From Dugong dugon (Eukaryota; Chordata; Mammalia; Sirenia; Dugongidae), in assembly GCA_030035585.1 (NCBI GenBank), contig CM057482.1, positions 14,309,001-14,373,000 of the forward strand: 64,000 nt of DNA, given 5' to 3'. Shown piece after piece: positions 50,525-62,959 of this stretch; position 1 is the stretch's first letter, and each line of letters begins with the position of its first letter. The notes under the pieces were generated by a model. That model ran no database searches. It was given only the letters and a program-made list of their open reading frames with translations, and was not told the origin of the DNA. The position numbers and the translations under genes were made by a program.

Positions 50525-51306
50525 TTTATAGAAATCCAGTTGCATAGTTGAGATCTACTCTTTTTTTTAATGGTATTGGCTTCTTTTTAAAACAAAAGGA
50601 GGACCCCAAGTTACCTCTCCTTTGCCATTGAGTCAGTTATTTCCAAGGATGGTATTTAAGGTTGTTTCAAATAAGAGCCCTGAAAAACTTCATCACAGAC
50701 ACATTAAGTCAATAGGGTGTGTAGAATCTGTGTAACACAGGAGCCCTGAAGTTTATGTTCTAAATGGTAAAGACTCATCTTCAATTTAAAATGTTTACCA
50801 CAGTTAAAATGGAATGTAGGACGGTACCTTTGCAGAGGAGGGATCCCTTAAAAGCCATCCATTCAAGTGCAAAGATGTGCCCCGTCCAACACTTTGGAAC
50901 AGAAACAAATAGCTTACTTTAGAGTGTTAGGACTGGAGAGGATGAATTGGAAGTTCAAACCCCCATTAAAGAGAGTGTACCTGGACAAATATGAAAGAGT
51001 GCTTCATGGAGTAGCAATGTTTAGAACTGGAAAAATTATGGCCTGATCACTATAGCAAAATACTAAATGTAACTTGTTTTTAAAAGCATCTTGCTTTTTA
51101 AAATTTTAACAACTGCTTTCGTATTCGTGTTAGAAAATTGAAAGAACGCTTCCCTGGATATCAGTCAGTATAGAATCTGAAATATCAAAAAAGTGTCTGT
51201 AACTAATTGAATACTTAACATTTTCCACATTTTTCCAACATACTTTGAAAGAAGAGATTTCTCTCACTTTCACAAATAGAATTCAGTGCTCGTAGTTGAT
51301 TTCTAA

Positions 51307-51510
51307 GGAGCCCTGGTGGCACAATGGTTAAATGTCCAGCTGCTAACCAAAAGGTCGGCAGTTCGAACCCACCAGTGGCTCTGTGGGAGAAAAGACCTGT
51401 CAATCTGCTCCTGTTAAGATCACAGCCTAGGAAACCCTATGGGGCAGTTCTACTCCATCCTGTAGGCTCGCTATGAGTCGGAATCCACTCAACAGTACAC
51501 AACAAGAACA
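51307..51510 (+). mobile_element. AfroSINE, full length
   Basis: Begins GGAGCCCTGGTGGCACAATG and ends CACTCAACAGTACACAACAA. Confidence 0.94.
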
Positions 51511-54410
51511 ATTTATTTCTAAGAAAATTTTCATATGATACTGATTTTTTTTTAATTCTCAAATGGAAATAAGAGATAGCTCAGGTAAAACTGAGCTATT
51601 TGCCCTGTGCTACATGACCAAACATCAAAAAATATTTGCTCTTATATTCCTTATTTTACTAGAGTTGTTTCTTAGATTACATTTTATTGCATACTATAGT
51701 AGTAAATAAATGGCTCTGAATGGCTCTGCAGATCAGAAGATACAGTAAGAGAAGAAGCCCATATCAAGGAATCTTGCTGAATTTTGATGTGGAGTTGGAA
51801 CAGGGTGAGTTCCTAACTGCTAAGTGATTTTACAAGAGGAGTTAGGTTATGAAAGGTGTAGAGTCTGTAATTTCTGTAACTGGGCGTGATTCACACTAGG
51901 AGAATAAATGAGATACACTTCAAAGTTTTGAGCCCCTAGGAAGAAAGATCGTCTTCAAGTAAGGAAAGATACCTTTCTGCCTTCCAGAATATTTCCCATC
52001 AAGAACCATTCCAAACAAATGAGTAGCCTATCTTGTACTCAAAGATGTATGAGGAATGGGTGTCCTTAGCCTCCCTTGATAAGTGTTAGAAAGTACTGTT
52101 TTATAAATACCCCCATCATTGCTGCTGCCATGTTAGCTCAATTGCCCTTGTTTGGTCTCTAAAGATGGAGAGCCTCTACTGAGCATCCTTTCTATGAGTG
52201 AAGTTAATGTTACCATTCAGCTTTTTGTTCTTCAGCTTGAATCACATACACTGGAACCTGGCCATCGTATTCTTTCACCTACATCATGGTTCTGCTGCTT
52301 GGACCCCAAAGACAATGATATGGAAAGACTCCAGCTTAATTATGTTCTCTTTTGTCTTTCTATATAAGTAGCTTTTAGAAATATAGATTATTCTTTTGAA
52401 ATCCAGAGTAACAAATGTGAAAACTACTATATTTTGATTTGAATAGCAAAGGAATGTTGAGGCCTAGGATCTAAAAAGATTCTTAGTTTTCTTGTGCTTA
52501 ACAAAGCATTGGATAGTATTTTTTAAAATAGTTTAAAAAATAATTGAATAGTTACCTTACCAATGCGTTGGTCACGGAGAAAGTGCTGTTGTATGAACAC
52601 AGTCATTAAATATGTATGTATGTGATTTAAAAATTAAATTAATAGAGTCTTAAAAGCAGCTTACACATGGTTTATTTTGAGAAAAAAAATAATGATCTCA
52701 CCTGCACACTTGTTTGGGAATGACTAGAAATGTTGTGAATCAGTTTCTTAAATATATTTATTAAGGATAATTTGAGGTCAGCAATAAAAGGAAAGTTTGC
52801 TTACTGCTCACCAGGAAGAAGACAAGAGCTATAAGCTCTTATTTTTAGTATCAAAATAAGGCTATAAAGGACATATAATGGAATGAGGAGCTACAGAACA
52901 AGACTGACTAAAGGCAATCTAGGTTGAAAAATAGAAATGCAATTAATTGAGAATCTATTTGTTTTAATCCATGTAGGGTTGAAGTTTATGAAGAAACGGG
53001 TACTAAAACCTATTTAATAGGAAAACAGGCAGAGAACAGACTTTCTAAAAAACTTTTAATATGTTTACTGTTTGCAAATCACATTTATCATTTTAAGCAT
53101 ACAGAGTAAAACTGTCCTCTTAGACTGCCTACTTAGTAATGGCAGTTACTATTTATACCTATAAGTAATGATCTATTTAAAAATACATTCTATAACTCTT
53201 CTTGAATTAGAGATCAACTTATTGCATTCTGAGAAATTAGTAAAATATGTATGTATTTCTAATTGAAATATTGGGTCTTTTCAGGAGAGTGCGCCTCAGT
53301 CCCAATCTTTCTCTGGAAGTTCTGAATCCTAGCAACATGAGTATAAAAATGTTGAATTCATTTGAGTATGACCAAATGAGAGAGCCATGTTAGGTGCTTG
53401 AGGACTCTTACCTGGCAGAGGAACACAGGTTTTACTCTGCTAGATTGATGTTCCGGCCCAATAATTCACCTTAAATCATCTTATATGCCTTCTAGTGTGT
53501 TCGAATTATACCACTCCTATTTATTTAAAGGCAACTTAAGTGTGACAAAATTACTTCCATTAGGCTGGACCAACTCATTTTGTCTATGTTTGTGAACAGA
53601 AGCAATGCTATAGGTAAGAGCAAACCATGTTGATCATAGTATCATAGCACTTTTTGTAATAGCGAAAGGAAGGGAGGGAAGGAGGGAGGATTATCCATAT
53701 GCACAGGAAGAGAGTCTGGGAGAGTATACACTGAAATGCAAAAAAAAAAAAAAAGGTTCTCTATGGGTGATGAAGATACAGTGGTTTGTTTGTTTTTTTC
53801 CTCCTTTCTTTTCGCTTGTCTATATCTTCTAAGTTTTTTCAGTTAATATATAATTTTTAAAATTAAAGAAAGTGATTTTTAGTGGAAAATAATAGGTATA
53901 GCTGATATTTTGGATGCTTAAACTAGTCAAGAATTCTTGGCTGCAGACAACAGAAACTTGCCCTGACCAATGGAAGCAGAACACAGTTTCTTGTAGGGCA
54001 ATCACAAAAGCAAAGAAGAACATGGTTCAGGAAATGAGCAGGAACCAGGAAGCTGGGCAGCCAAGATGACCCTCCAGGTTTGGTCTGCAGAGGACCCCAC
54101 ATCTTGGAATTCATCTCTATGCCATGGACTCTGCATTCCGCCACTGCTGCAAAATGATGTCTCAGGAGCCTGCTTTTTTTTTTTTCCCCCCCATCACTCC
54201 CTCAAGGGTCAAAGCCCTGGTATGAGTATTTGCAGATGCCCCAGCTATCAGGGAAAAAGATTATCTGCCTCCTTTAGTTTCTACAGTGGGATGTGTGACC
54301 CTGCCTTCTACCTGTTTTAGGATTCTGCCCAAATAGAGTGTTCTCATACTAGGTAGCCCAAAACAAGAATCCATTAACGCATTCTAATTTAACCATACTA
54401 TGAAAGGTTT
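51511..54410. other. Upstream intergenic DNA
   Basis: 2.9 kb of mostly AT-rich DNA. A GGAAGGGAGGGAAGGAGGGA microsatellite lies near 53664. Sequence at about 53930-54280 may be part of the same unnamed old repeat as 3890-4300. No gene seen. Confidence 0.5.
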
Positions 54411-54413
54411 CCT

Positions 54414-54820
54414 AAGGAGCACGGGTGGCTCAGTGGTTAAGTGCTCAGCTGCCAACCAAAAGACTGGAGGTTCGAACACACCAGTGGCTCCATGGGAGAA
54501 AAGACCTGGTGATCTGCTCCCATAAAGATTAAACCAAACCCACTGCTGTTGAGTTAATTTCGACTCATAGCGACCCTATAGGACAGAGTAGAACTGCCCC
54601 ATAGGTTTCCAAGGCTGTAAATCTTTATGGAAGCAGACTGTCACACTTTTCTCCTACGAAGCAGCTGGTGGGTTCAAACCAAAGACCTTTCAGTTAGCTG
54701 CTGAGCACTTTACCCATAAAGATTACAGTCTTGGAAACCCTATGGGGCAGTTCTACTCTGTTTTATAGGGTAGTTATAGGTCGGAAGCGACTCGATGGCA
54801 CATAACGCCAACAACATGAA
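54414..54820 (+). mobile_element. AfroSINE interrupted by a second AfroSINE
   Basis: The outer copy starts AAGGAGCACGGGTGGCTCAG, breaks at about 54531, resumes at about 54713 with CCCATAAAGATTACAGTCTT and ends GACTCGATGGCACATAACGC. Confidence 0.93.
54532..54712 (-). mobile_element. Nested AfroSINE, minus strand
   Basis: Flanked by exact 13-bp duplications CCCATAAAGATTA at 54519-54531 and 54713-54725. The head of this inner copy is missing, a 5' truncation typical of L1-driven insertion. Confidence 0.93.
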
Positions 54821-55857
54821 GGTTTCCCAACCATCTGGTGCCCCCAGCTTAGCTCCTGCACTGCTCCCTACTACTTCACAGGATGAGACTGCATCGTCCA
54901 CCGAGGATCAGTCTAAGCAAACCTAATATTAGAAATCCTTAATTTCTTTAACATGCTTCCCCTTCCAAATCCTAGGCCAGAAGAAACAATATATTATTGT
55001 TGATGTCAACGAAGTACTTAACGAAGCAGAACTGGCAATAACCTTATGACTTTGAGAGGAAGGATCCCCAATAGAGACATCTGATTTTAAATTAGAAGGA
55101 ATTTAGACCTATGGGATAAGATGAAGATAGGAATAATCTACATTTTATGTTGCATGAATAAATGCAGAGATCTCTAGATGCCAGTGATGTAAGATCTTGA
55201 CTAGTGATGGATTATTGCTAATGGGTTTCTATTTGCTATTTTTTGTTCAGGCTCAAGTGTAGAACTAAGCTGAAAGGTGTGAGGTTTGTAGTAAAAGTTT
55301 ATTGGAAGTAGGCAAGTGCTCACAGGCCAAGTAAAGGAAAAAAAGGTACACAGCAGGATGCAGTCACTTTAAGGACAATTTAAAAGAAAAAAAATGCTGA
55401 TGGCAAAAGAAATGCAAAAACCACAAACACTTCAAAGGGGTCCATATCCCTACCAACAAAGAGGAAGGCTGCAAAGGATTCACTTACAGAAAACATTATT
55501 AACACTGGGATATTGTGCTCTTTCCTCTTGACCCCATCATTTCAGGTCAATTAGCTTAGATTGCTTTTAAGCTAGAAAAAGCAAATGATACCCTTGCAAA
55601 GACTCTGGACAATGTTATAGGAATTCAACTGTTGGCTAGTTTTATTTTTGCTACCCTTAAAGCATGGTTTAACTGTTACATGACTGGAAGTTCTTATAAA
55701 TGGCAGTGACTTTCTTTCCTGAGGAGCAGTGCTAACGGTTCTGTTCATTGATACACAAAATGCTCTTTATGACCAAATATTTTGTTAATTAGAGCTTAGC
55801 TTTTTATCAAATGATTTAGTGCAAATCATGGCAGACAGCTGTTTAACAAAATTCATT

Positions 55858-56212
55858 CTCTTTTTCCTGGACACAAAGCTTAACTATGCTTCCCAGCTGC
55901 CCTTGCAGTTAGATGGGGCCACATGACTGAGACCGAACAGTGGATTGTGAGTGGAAATGATGTTTGCCACTTCGAGGCCTGAAATCTCTAATGCATGCTG
56001 GCCGAGATGGAGGAGACAGAGTGACCTTAGAAGCCATGTGTTCATGAGGATGGGACCACCCTCAGCCTGGGTCCCTAAGGAGAGTCATTACACCAGCCTG
56101 TTCACTTGCCCATCAAGAGATAATCTGACTGAGATGGAAATTTGTATGGTCCTGTGCCATTACACATTTGGGTCTATTTGCTACTGCGGCCTACGCTGAT
56201 ATACTAATACAG
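55858..56212 (+). repeat. Probable ancient interspersed repeat (LTR-like end)
   Basis: CAGTTAGATGGGGCCACATG, CCTGGGTCCCTAAGGAGAGT and a terminal TGATATACTAATACAG resemble an old mammalian repeat. Family uncertain. Confidence 0.45.
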
Positions 56213-56802
56213 TTTTTTCAGTCTTAGTTTTCTATTCATTTATGATTTTGAAGATCAACTCTAGATGTTGAAAGGTTATTGTATTTGCAATATATCTTTG
56301 TATTTCAGGTTCCCAGAGGCACCAAGAAACAGAAATTAAAGGGTTATATTAAATGACAAATACTTAATGAAGAAAAAAATAATTGTAAGGAGTCTATAGA
56401 AGTGACATGCAAATATATCTCTTTCCCCCAAGTTTAAGGCTTGGCTTGTAGCAGGTGTAAAATAAATGTCTGTTGTCTCTTACTAATAAGTGACCCTCCT
56501 TCCCCTCTGAGTGACAGTTCAGTTGCCCACTGGGCATTTACAAACAGTTGTCCTACAGGAACATCCACACAACATTTCTAAAACCAAAACCATCTTCTCT
56601 GTCAGCCTCTGCCTACTCTGACTCCATCAAGGTACCATCATCCATTATCCTCTTGACTCCCTTTTTTTTATCAGTATCACCCTGAAAATTGTCCTCTGAT
56701 GATTCCCATAGCCAATGGTTGCTTTGTTCTCTTGTTTTTGTTCCTAGATACCCTTCCTTCTTTCACTACTTTCCTATTTTTACTACTCTAATCTGAGAGT
56801 AA

Positions 56803-56990
56803 AGAGCCCTGGTAGTGTGTTAAGCACTCGGCTGCTAACCAAAAGGTCAGAGATTTGAACCCACCCAGTGGCTACACGGAGAGAAGACCTGATCTGCTCC
56901 CATAAAAATTCCAGCCTAGGAAACACTATGGGGGCAGTTCTGCTCTGTCATATACGGTCGCTAGGAGTTGGAATCAACAGCACACAACAA
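56803..56990 (+). mobile_element. AfroSINE
   Basis: Starts AGAGCCCTGGTAGTG, contains TTTGAACCCACCC and ends GGAATCAACAGCACACAACA. Confidence 0.92.
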
Positions 56991-57189
56991 GTGCTTGCAC
57001 CAGCTCTAATCTCTCTCATGTCTTAATTGAGCCATGTGTCAGTTGTTCTCAGGCTTCTGGTTTTCTCACCAGTAACATTTCAAAAAAATATTGTACAGAC
57101 CATCAAGGATTGCCAACTTTTTAATTTTGCCAGATAAAAACATTTTAAAAAAAAAAAAAAAGACTAAACCAAACCTAAGAAGTTTCCTG

Positions 57190-57855
57190 AACAATCAAAT
57201 ACTTTGAGAGACAGAGTAGCAGGGGTAGGGGTCTGGGGACCATGCTTTCAGGGGACATCTAGGTCAATTGGCATAACAAAGCTTATTTAGAAAATGTTCT
57301 GTATCCTACTTTGGTGAGTGGTGTCTGGGGTCTTAAAAGCTTGCAAGCTGCCATCTAAGATGCATCAATTGGTCCCAACCACCTGGAGTAAAGGAGCATG
57401 AAGAACACCAAAGACACAAGGAAAGTATTAGCCCAAGAGACAGAAAGGGCCACATAAACCAGAGACTTCATCAGCCTGAGACCAGAAGAACTAGATGGTG
57501 CCCGGCTACCACCAATGGCCGCTCTGACAGGAAACACAACAGAGACTCCCCGATGGACCAGCAGAAAGATGGGGTGCAGAACTCAAATTCTAGTAAGAAG
57601 GCCAGACTTAATGGTCTGACTGAGACTGGAGGTACCCAAGAAAGCATGGCCTCTGGATTCTCTATCAGCCCAGAACTAAAACAATTTCCGAGGCCAACTC
57701 TTCAGACATGGGGAATCAGGGACGGAAAGGAGGAGTGTGCTGTCATAGAATGGGGTGAGCAATTAGGGTCACAAAACAATGTATGTATAAAATTTTGTAT
57801 GGGAGACTAACTTGAAATGTAAACTTCATTTAGACTACAACAATAAAAAAAAAGA
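57190..57855 (+). mobile_element. L1 3' end (afrotherian type), 5' truncated
   Basis: Contains GGGTCTTAAAAGCTTGCAAG, GAACACCAAAGACACAAGGA and AGAACTAGATGGTGCCCGGC, which I recognise from elephant-type L1 3' UTRs, ending in AATAAAAAAAAA at about 57842. ORFs here are fragments of noncoding L1 tail. Confidence 0.85.
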
Positions 57856-58152
57856 TCATTTATTTTTCTATAGACTATTTTTAAAGTGGTAATTTAGGGG
57901 AGACAACTTCAGAATATATGGCAGTCCTTACATTAAATAAATAAACTCATTATGTTGTCCTAGACTTTCTACTCAGGTGGCTGGAAACTCTTCTGTGGAC
58001 CAGCACTGGCCCTGAGGTCCTGATGTCCACTTGTGGCCAGATAAACATTTCTGAGCTCCAGTCACAGTGCTCCTTTAATCAAGTCTTTGGTTCCTTGTGG
58101 TTTATCCTCCTCTACCTGGCATTTAAGCTCCCAACAAAAAGACCCTACGCTA

Positions 58153-58846
58153 CTGTCTTAGTTATCTAGTGCCACTATAACAGAAATACCACAAGTGGAT
58201 GGCTTTAACAAACAGAAATTTATTCTCTCTCAGTCTAGGAGGCTGGAAGTCTGAATTCAGGTTGCCAGCTTCAGGGGAAAGCTTTCTCTCTGGGCTCTGG
58301 GAGAAGGTCCTTGTCATCAATCTTCCCCAGACAAGGAGCTTCTCAGCACAGGGACCCCAGATCCAAAGGACGCGCTATTCTCCTGGCTCTTGTTTCTTGG
58401 TAGTATGAGGTCCCCATGTCTCTCTGCTCGCTTTGCTCTTTTATATCTCAAAAGAGATAGACTAAGATACAGTCTCATCTTGTAGATTGAGTCCTGCCTC
58501 ATTAACATAACTGCCGCTAATCCCACCTCATTAACATCATAAAACCAAATCAAACCCATTGCCATCAAGTCAATTACAATTCATAGCAACCCTAGAGGAC
58601 AGAGAACTACCCCATAGGGTTTCCAAGGAGTGCCTGGTGAATTCAGACTGCCAACCTTTTGGTTACTAGCCATAGCTCTTAACCACTACACCACCAGGGT
58701 CTCCATTAATATCACAGAGGTAAGATTTACAACACATAGAAAAATCACATCAGATGACAAAATGGTGGACAATCACATAATACTGGGAATCATGGACTAG
58801 CCAAGTTGACACATTTTTGGGGGGGGACACAATTCAATCCATAAAA
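58153..58846 (-). mobile_element. LTR, MaLR-like, interrupted by an AfroSINE
   Basis: On the minus strand it runs from TTATGGATTGAATTGTGTCC to AACTAAGACA and carries an AATAAA upstream of its end. Same family and landmark order as 1-459. The SINE at 58548-58704 interrupts it. Confidence 0.75.
58548..58704 (-). mobile_element. AfroSINE, short form
   Basis: GTTTCCAAGGAGTGCCTGGT is followed directly by the B box side; ends CACTACACCACCAGGGTCTC. A similar CATTAACATCA and CATTAATATCA at both sides is the likely target duplication. Confidence 0.93.
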
Positions 58847-59816
58847 ACTACCTTTCCAGTCTTATTCCTAATTTCCAGGCAAATTAGACTATGATATTCC
58901 TTTTCTATCTTTGACTTTGTGATTCTTCTACCTTGTACACCTTTCCTTTTTCTCTTCACAAATCAAAATCCTATCCAAAATTAAGTCCAAATTTGATGCC
59001 ACTTTCTATGAAACCTTTTATGATCCCTTCTACCCACCCAAACAAGATCTTTACTTATCTTGAACTTTCATAACACAATAAAGGGTACCAAATGGCTACT
59101 TACTTGCACATTCTACATTACCCCTTCAACAAAATTATAATAGATTATTGAAGATAAGAAAAATGTTTGGCGCATACACCCCTTCATTATTTGAACATTA
59201 AATATTCAGTATGTATCTAATGACTAAATAAATGCTTTGAACATAGTGGGCACCCTATTTTTAAAAGTCCCTTTGAAACAAGTAACTTTACTCTTCAATG
59301 TCAAGTACATAGCAATAGGGGTGTTTGGAAAAGTGGAATTGGTGAGTAACTTCTTTATTCTTTCCAATATAAGGGAAACAAAAAAAAAAATTCTGATTTC
59401 TGTGACCATAACACAGAAGCTTTTCTACTGTGAAAGTTTTATTTTAGGCTCCTATCGAGGAACTAAACTGTCTTAAAAGGCAATTTGTAGGGGATATAGG
59501 AATTACAGACTTCCCTGACTCTAATTTTGTCTCTATGCCAGGTTTAGTTAAGGTACACAACTTCTATTCCTTTAGGTTCTGCTTTCATCAAAAAGCAAGA
59601 AGGAATGGGATGACAAAGCTCATGTATTTCACTCTTATTTAACAATTGATGGAAATCTAAGCACTTGTACTTCATGTTTTTTCCCTTCCATGTTTGCCCT
59701 AAGAAATCTTTTTTTTTCTGTAATAGTAGATTAATATAAAAATTAATATTTACTTTTTTCATTTTACTCCAATTATATGAATAATAGAAAGTTTATCAAA
59801 GACTAGGTTGAGTATA

Positions 59817-60103
59817 CAGGCAGTCCCTGATATGTATTTGAGTTACGATGAACAACATTTATGACTATCCATTTTTTTGGTACATCTTAGTATATGTACT
59901 ACATACAATGTTTCAGTGTGCAATTTGCTGCTGTTATCATTCTCATGCCAAACTTCAAAGACAAATAAAGATTGGATTTATAAAGATACTGATAATAAAA
60001 GGCAATAATAATGAAAACTAAGGGGGAAAAAAAGAGATATTTGACTTATAACTTACAATGGTGTCTTTGGAACAGAACCCCATCATAAGTCCAGGACTAC
60101 CTG
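59817..60103. mobile_element. Tigger-like (Tc1/mariner) nonautonomous DNA transposon
   Basis: Outer ends CAGGCAGTCC and GGACTACCTG form inverted repeats; the left end follows a TA. Inner sequence ACTTATAACTTACAATGG and CATCATAAGTCCAGGA fits Tigger family ends. Confidence 0.75.
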
Positions 60104-61270
60104 CATTTTATTAAGCTATTAACTGTATTATGAAAGGCATGTGAATAAAAAACAGAACCATATGAAAACACAACTTTCAATTTGGAGTCTGTATTTGAGT
60201 AAAAGCATTTGGTAAGAGGCTCTTTACATTTGGCCTTGCACTACTACTAGAAATAAGAAAAACATTAGTTCCTCAAATTCAGTCCTTTTAAGAAATAAAC
60301 CTCATGAACATCTAGGCAGTTAGTGGAGACCCCAGAAAAGTCATATCTAAGGATTAAGGACCATGATCTAGTAGCATTACACAACAGGAGTAAGGGCTAA
60401 ACTTAAATAGACACTTGCTGCCAGAACAAGATTAAACACTCAGAGGCTGGTAACATAATCCAGTATTAACTACTATATCCAACACACACACACAAACACA
60501 CACACGCACACATCGTTGTGCAGAGAAAAAAGAAAAAAAAGACCAATCACCATGAGATAAAACAGTAAATGAAGTAGACCCAGAGATGATTCAGATATTG
60601 GCACCATCAGACAAGGACTTCAAAATAAATATAACTAGTTTGTTAAATAAATTAGAGGAAAAGATGGACAAAATGAATGTAAAGATGGAGTACTTCAACA
60701 GAGAATTTGGATCTATAAAAAGTAATCGAATCGGTATTCTAGAAACATAAGTTGCAATATCTGAAATGAAGAATGGTTTGAATTGTTGCAGCATCAGTCT
60801 CAACTCAAAGATAGTTATAGAAAATATTTAAACGAAACAGAAGGAAAAGGGAATGGGAAAAAAAGTATGAGAGAAATTTGGGTATAGTCAAAAGGTCTAA
60901 CATACATGTAATTGGAGTTCGAGAAAGAGGGGAGAGAGAATAGGACATAAGCAGTATTTGAAGAAATGATGGCTGAGAATTTTGCAAATCTAATGAATAA
61001 TAAAGGTCACAGATTCAAGAATCCTCATAAACCCCAAGCAGGATAATACAAAGAAAATAAGACCTAAGCACATCATAGTCAAAATCAGAAAACCGAAGTA
61101 AAAATAAAATCTTAAAAACAGAGAAAAAAGATGCAATACCTTCAGGGGAAAAACTATAAAGATAATAGTAGATTTCTTGATAAAAACTATAGAAGCTAGA
61201 AGACAATGGAATAACATCTTTAAACTGCTGAAAGGAAAAAAAAAATTCTGCCAACCGATCAATAATTCTG

Positions 61271-61271
<1 letters not shown>

Positions 61272-61321
<50 letters not shown>
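61272..61321. repeat. (AC)n microsatellite
   Basis: About 25 AC units inside the L1 copy. Confidence 0.97.
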
Positions 61322-61323
<2 letters not shown>

Positions 61324-61647
61324 AAGTGAAAAAATTTTTTCAGACAAATAAATGCTGGAAGATTGCATACACAATAGACTAACATAATAAGAAATCCTAA
61401 GGAATATATGCAGGTTGAAGGGAAATGATCCCAGATCATCACACTGGATAACAGACTATTGACTATTAAAGATTATTAAACAGTAGTTTATAACATAGGT
61501 AGGAAATAAAATATATAAAAGCAATAATAAAAAAAATGTGATGTGTGTAGAGGTAAAGGGAGATAAACTGTTATAAGACTCTTGCATTGTCTGTGACACA
61601 CAGGTACACTACAACAGATTAAGAATGTATTTTGTAATTTCAAGAAC

Positions 61648-61797
61648 CTATTGCTGTCAAGTCGATTCTGACTCATAGCAACCCTACAGGACAGAGTAGA
61701 ATGCCCCATAGGGTTTCCAAGGAGTAGCTGATAGATTTGAACTGCTGATCTTTTGGTTAGCAGCCTGAACTCTTAACCACTATGCCACAAGGGCTCT
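61648..61797 (-). mobile_element. AfroSINE, short form
   Basis: From CTATTGCTGTCAAGTCGATT to CTATGCCACAAGGGCTCTG, inside the L1 copy; GTAATTTCAAGAA occurs at both sides (about 61635 and 61798), a 13-bp target duplication. Confidence 0.95.
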
Positions 61798-62959
61798 GTA
61801 ATTTCAAGAAGTAACTGCTAAAAGACTTACAGTAAAAGGAGAAACAAAAAGATAAAGTGGAACAGTAAAACACTTGACTAATAAAAAAAGAAAATATTAA
61901 AAAAAAGAAAAAGAAGGTACGAAGAAGGGAAGAAAAAGAACAGATGGTAAAAGCAGAAAGCAAATGGCAAGACAGCAGACTTAAAGACAACTTAATTTCT
62001 CCATAATTAAAGTATAAATGAACCTAGCACTTAATTTTAAAAAGATTATTTTTAGAAAATTTAAAAGCCCCAATTGTATGCTGCTTACAAGAGACACACT
62101 GAAATATAAAAACAGAAATAATTTACTGTAAAAAGATAGATTAAATATGTCATGCTAACAACTAACCAAAGAAAGGTAATATGGTTATATTAGTATCACA
62201 TAAAATAGACTTAGCCTAGAAGTACTACTTGATATAAAGAGTAAAATTCCATATTGATAAAAGGATAAATTTTAAAAAAGCTATAACTATGCCAAATTTA
62301 TGTCACCTTAGAACATAGTTCCAAAATACTTAAGGCAGCAGCTAATATAATAAAATAGACAAATCCACAATCATATTTGGAGAATTCAACATAACTTTTC
62401 CCAATAACTTATAGATCAAACCAGATAATTAAATTGAAATATAGAATATTTAAACAACACTATCAATTAATTTTACCTAATCAATAGAATACTACAACTA
62501 AAAGTACAGAATATACTTTCTTTTCAAGTCACAGTTAACATTAAATAAAATATTCTTCAGTTCATAAAGCAAGTCTCAACAAATTTCAAACAGGGTTAAA
62601 ATCATCCGTGTATGCTTTCTGACCACCATAGAATTAAATTAGACCTCAATAACATAAATATATCTCAAAAATCAAAATATCTAGAAACTAAGGAACAATC
62701 TTCAAAATAATCCATGAGTCAAAGTAATTACGATGGAAACTATAACATATCTTGAGCTGATTTATACTTAAAAACTTGTAGGGAGTAATAACCAGAGAGA
62801 GAGAACTGCACCTCCTTGGTGGACAGATTGGTTAGAACACTATATCTCACCTGAGTTGTGCCTGTTGGTGGACAGACTGACCACAGTGTGTTCTCTGGTG
62901 TGTTTGGGAGAGGTAGAAAGTTGAAAACTGAGACTTGCAACTTTTAAAACCTAATTAAA

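Larger units (their letters stand above)
60540..62770 (+). mobile_element. Old L1 (L1M/HAL1-type) copy, broken
   Basis: 60540-61270 resembles the ORF1 coiled coil and RNA-binding part (AAGCACATCATAGTCAAAAT, then AGCTAGAAGACAATGGAATA). 61990-62770 resembles ORF2 endonuclease and following sequence (TGCTTACAAGAGACACACTG, TTTCTGACCACCATAGAATT). Many stops; antisense ORFs here are shadows. Confidence 0.8.

Noticed and set aside
60990..61442. 150-codon minus-strand ORF with Val-Cys run and hydrophobic stretches
   Set aside because: It is the antisense of an old L1 copy plus an (AC)n microsatellite; the hydrophobicity comes from A-rich DNA read in reverse.
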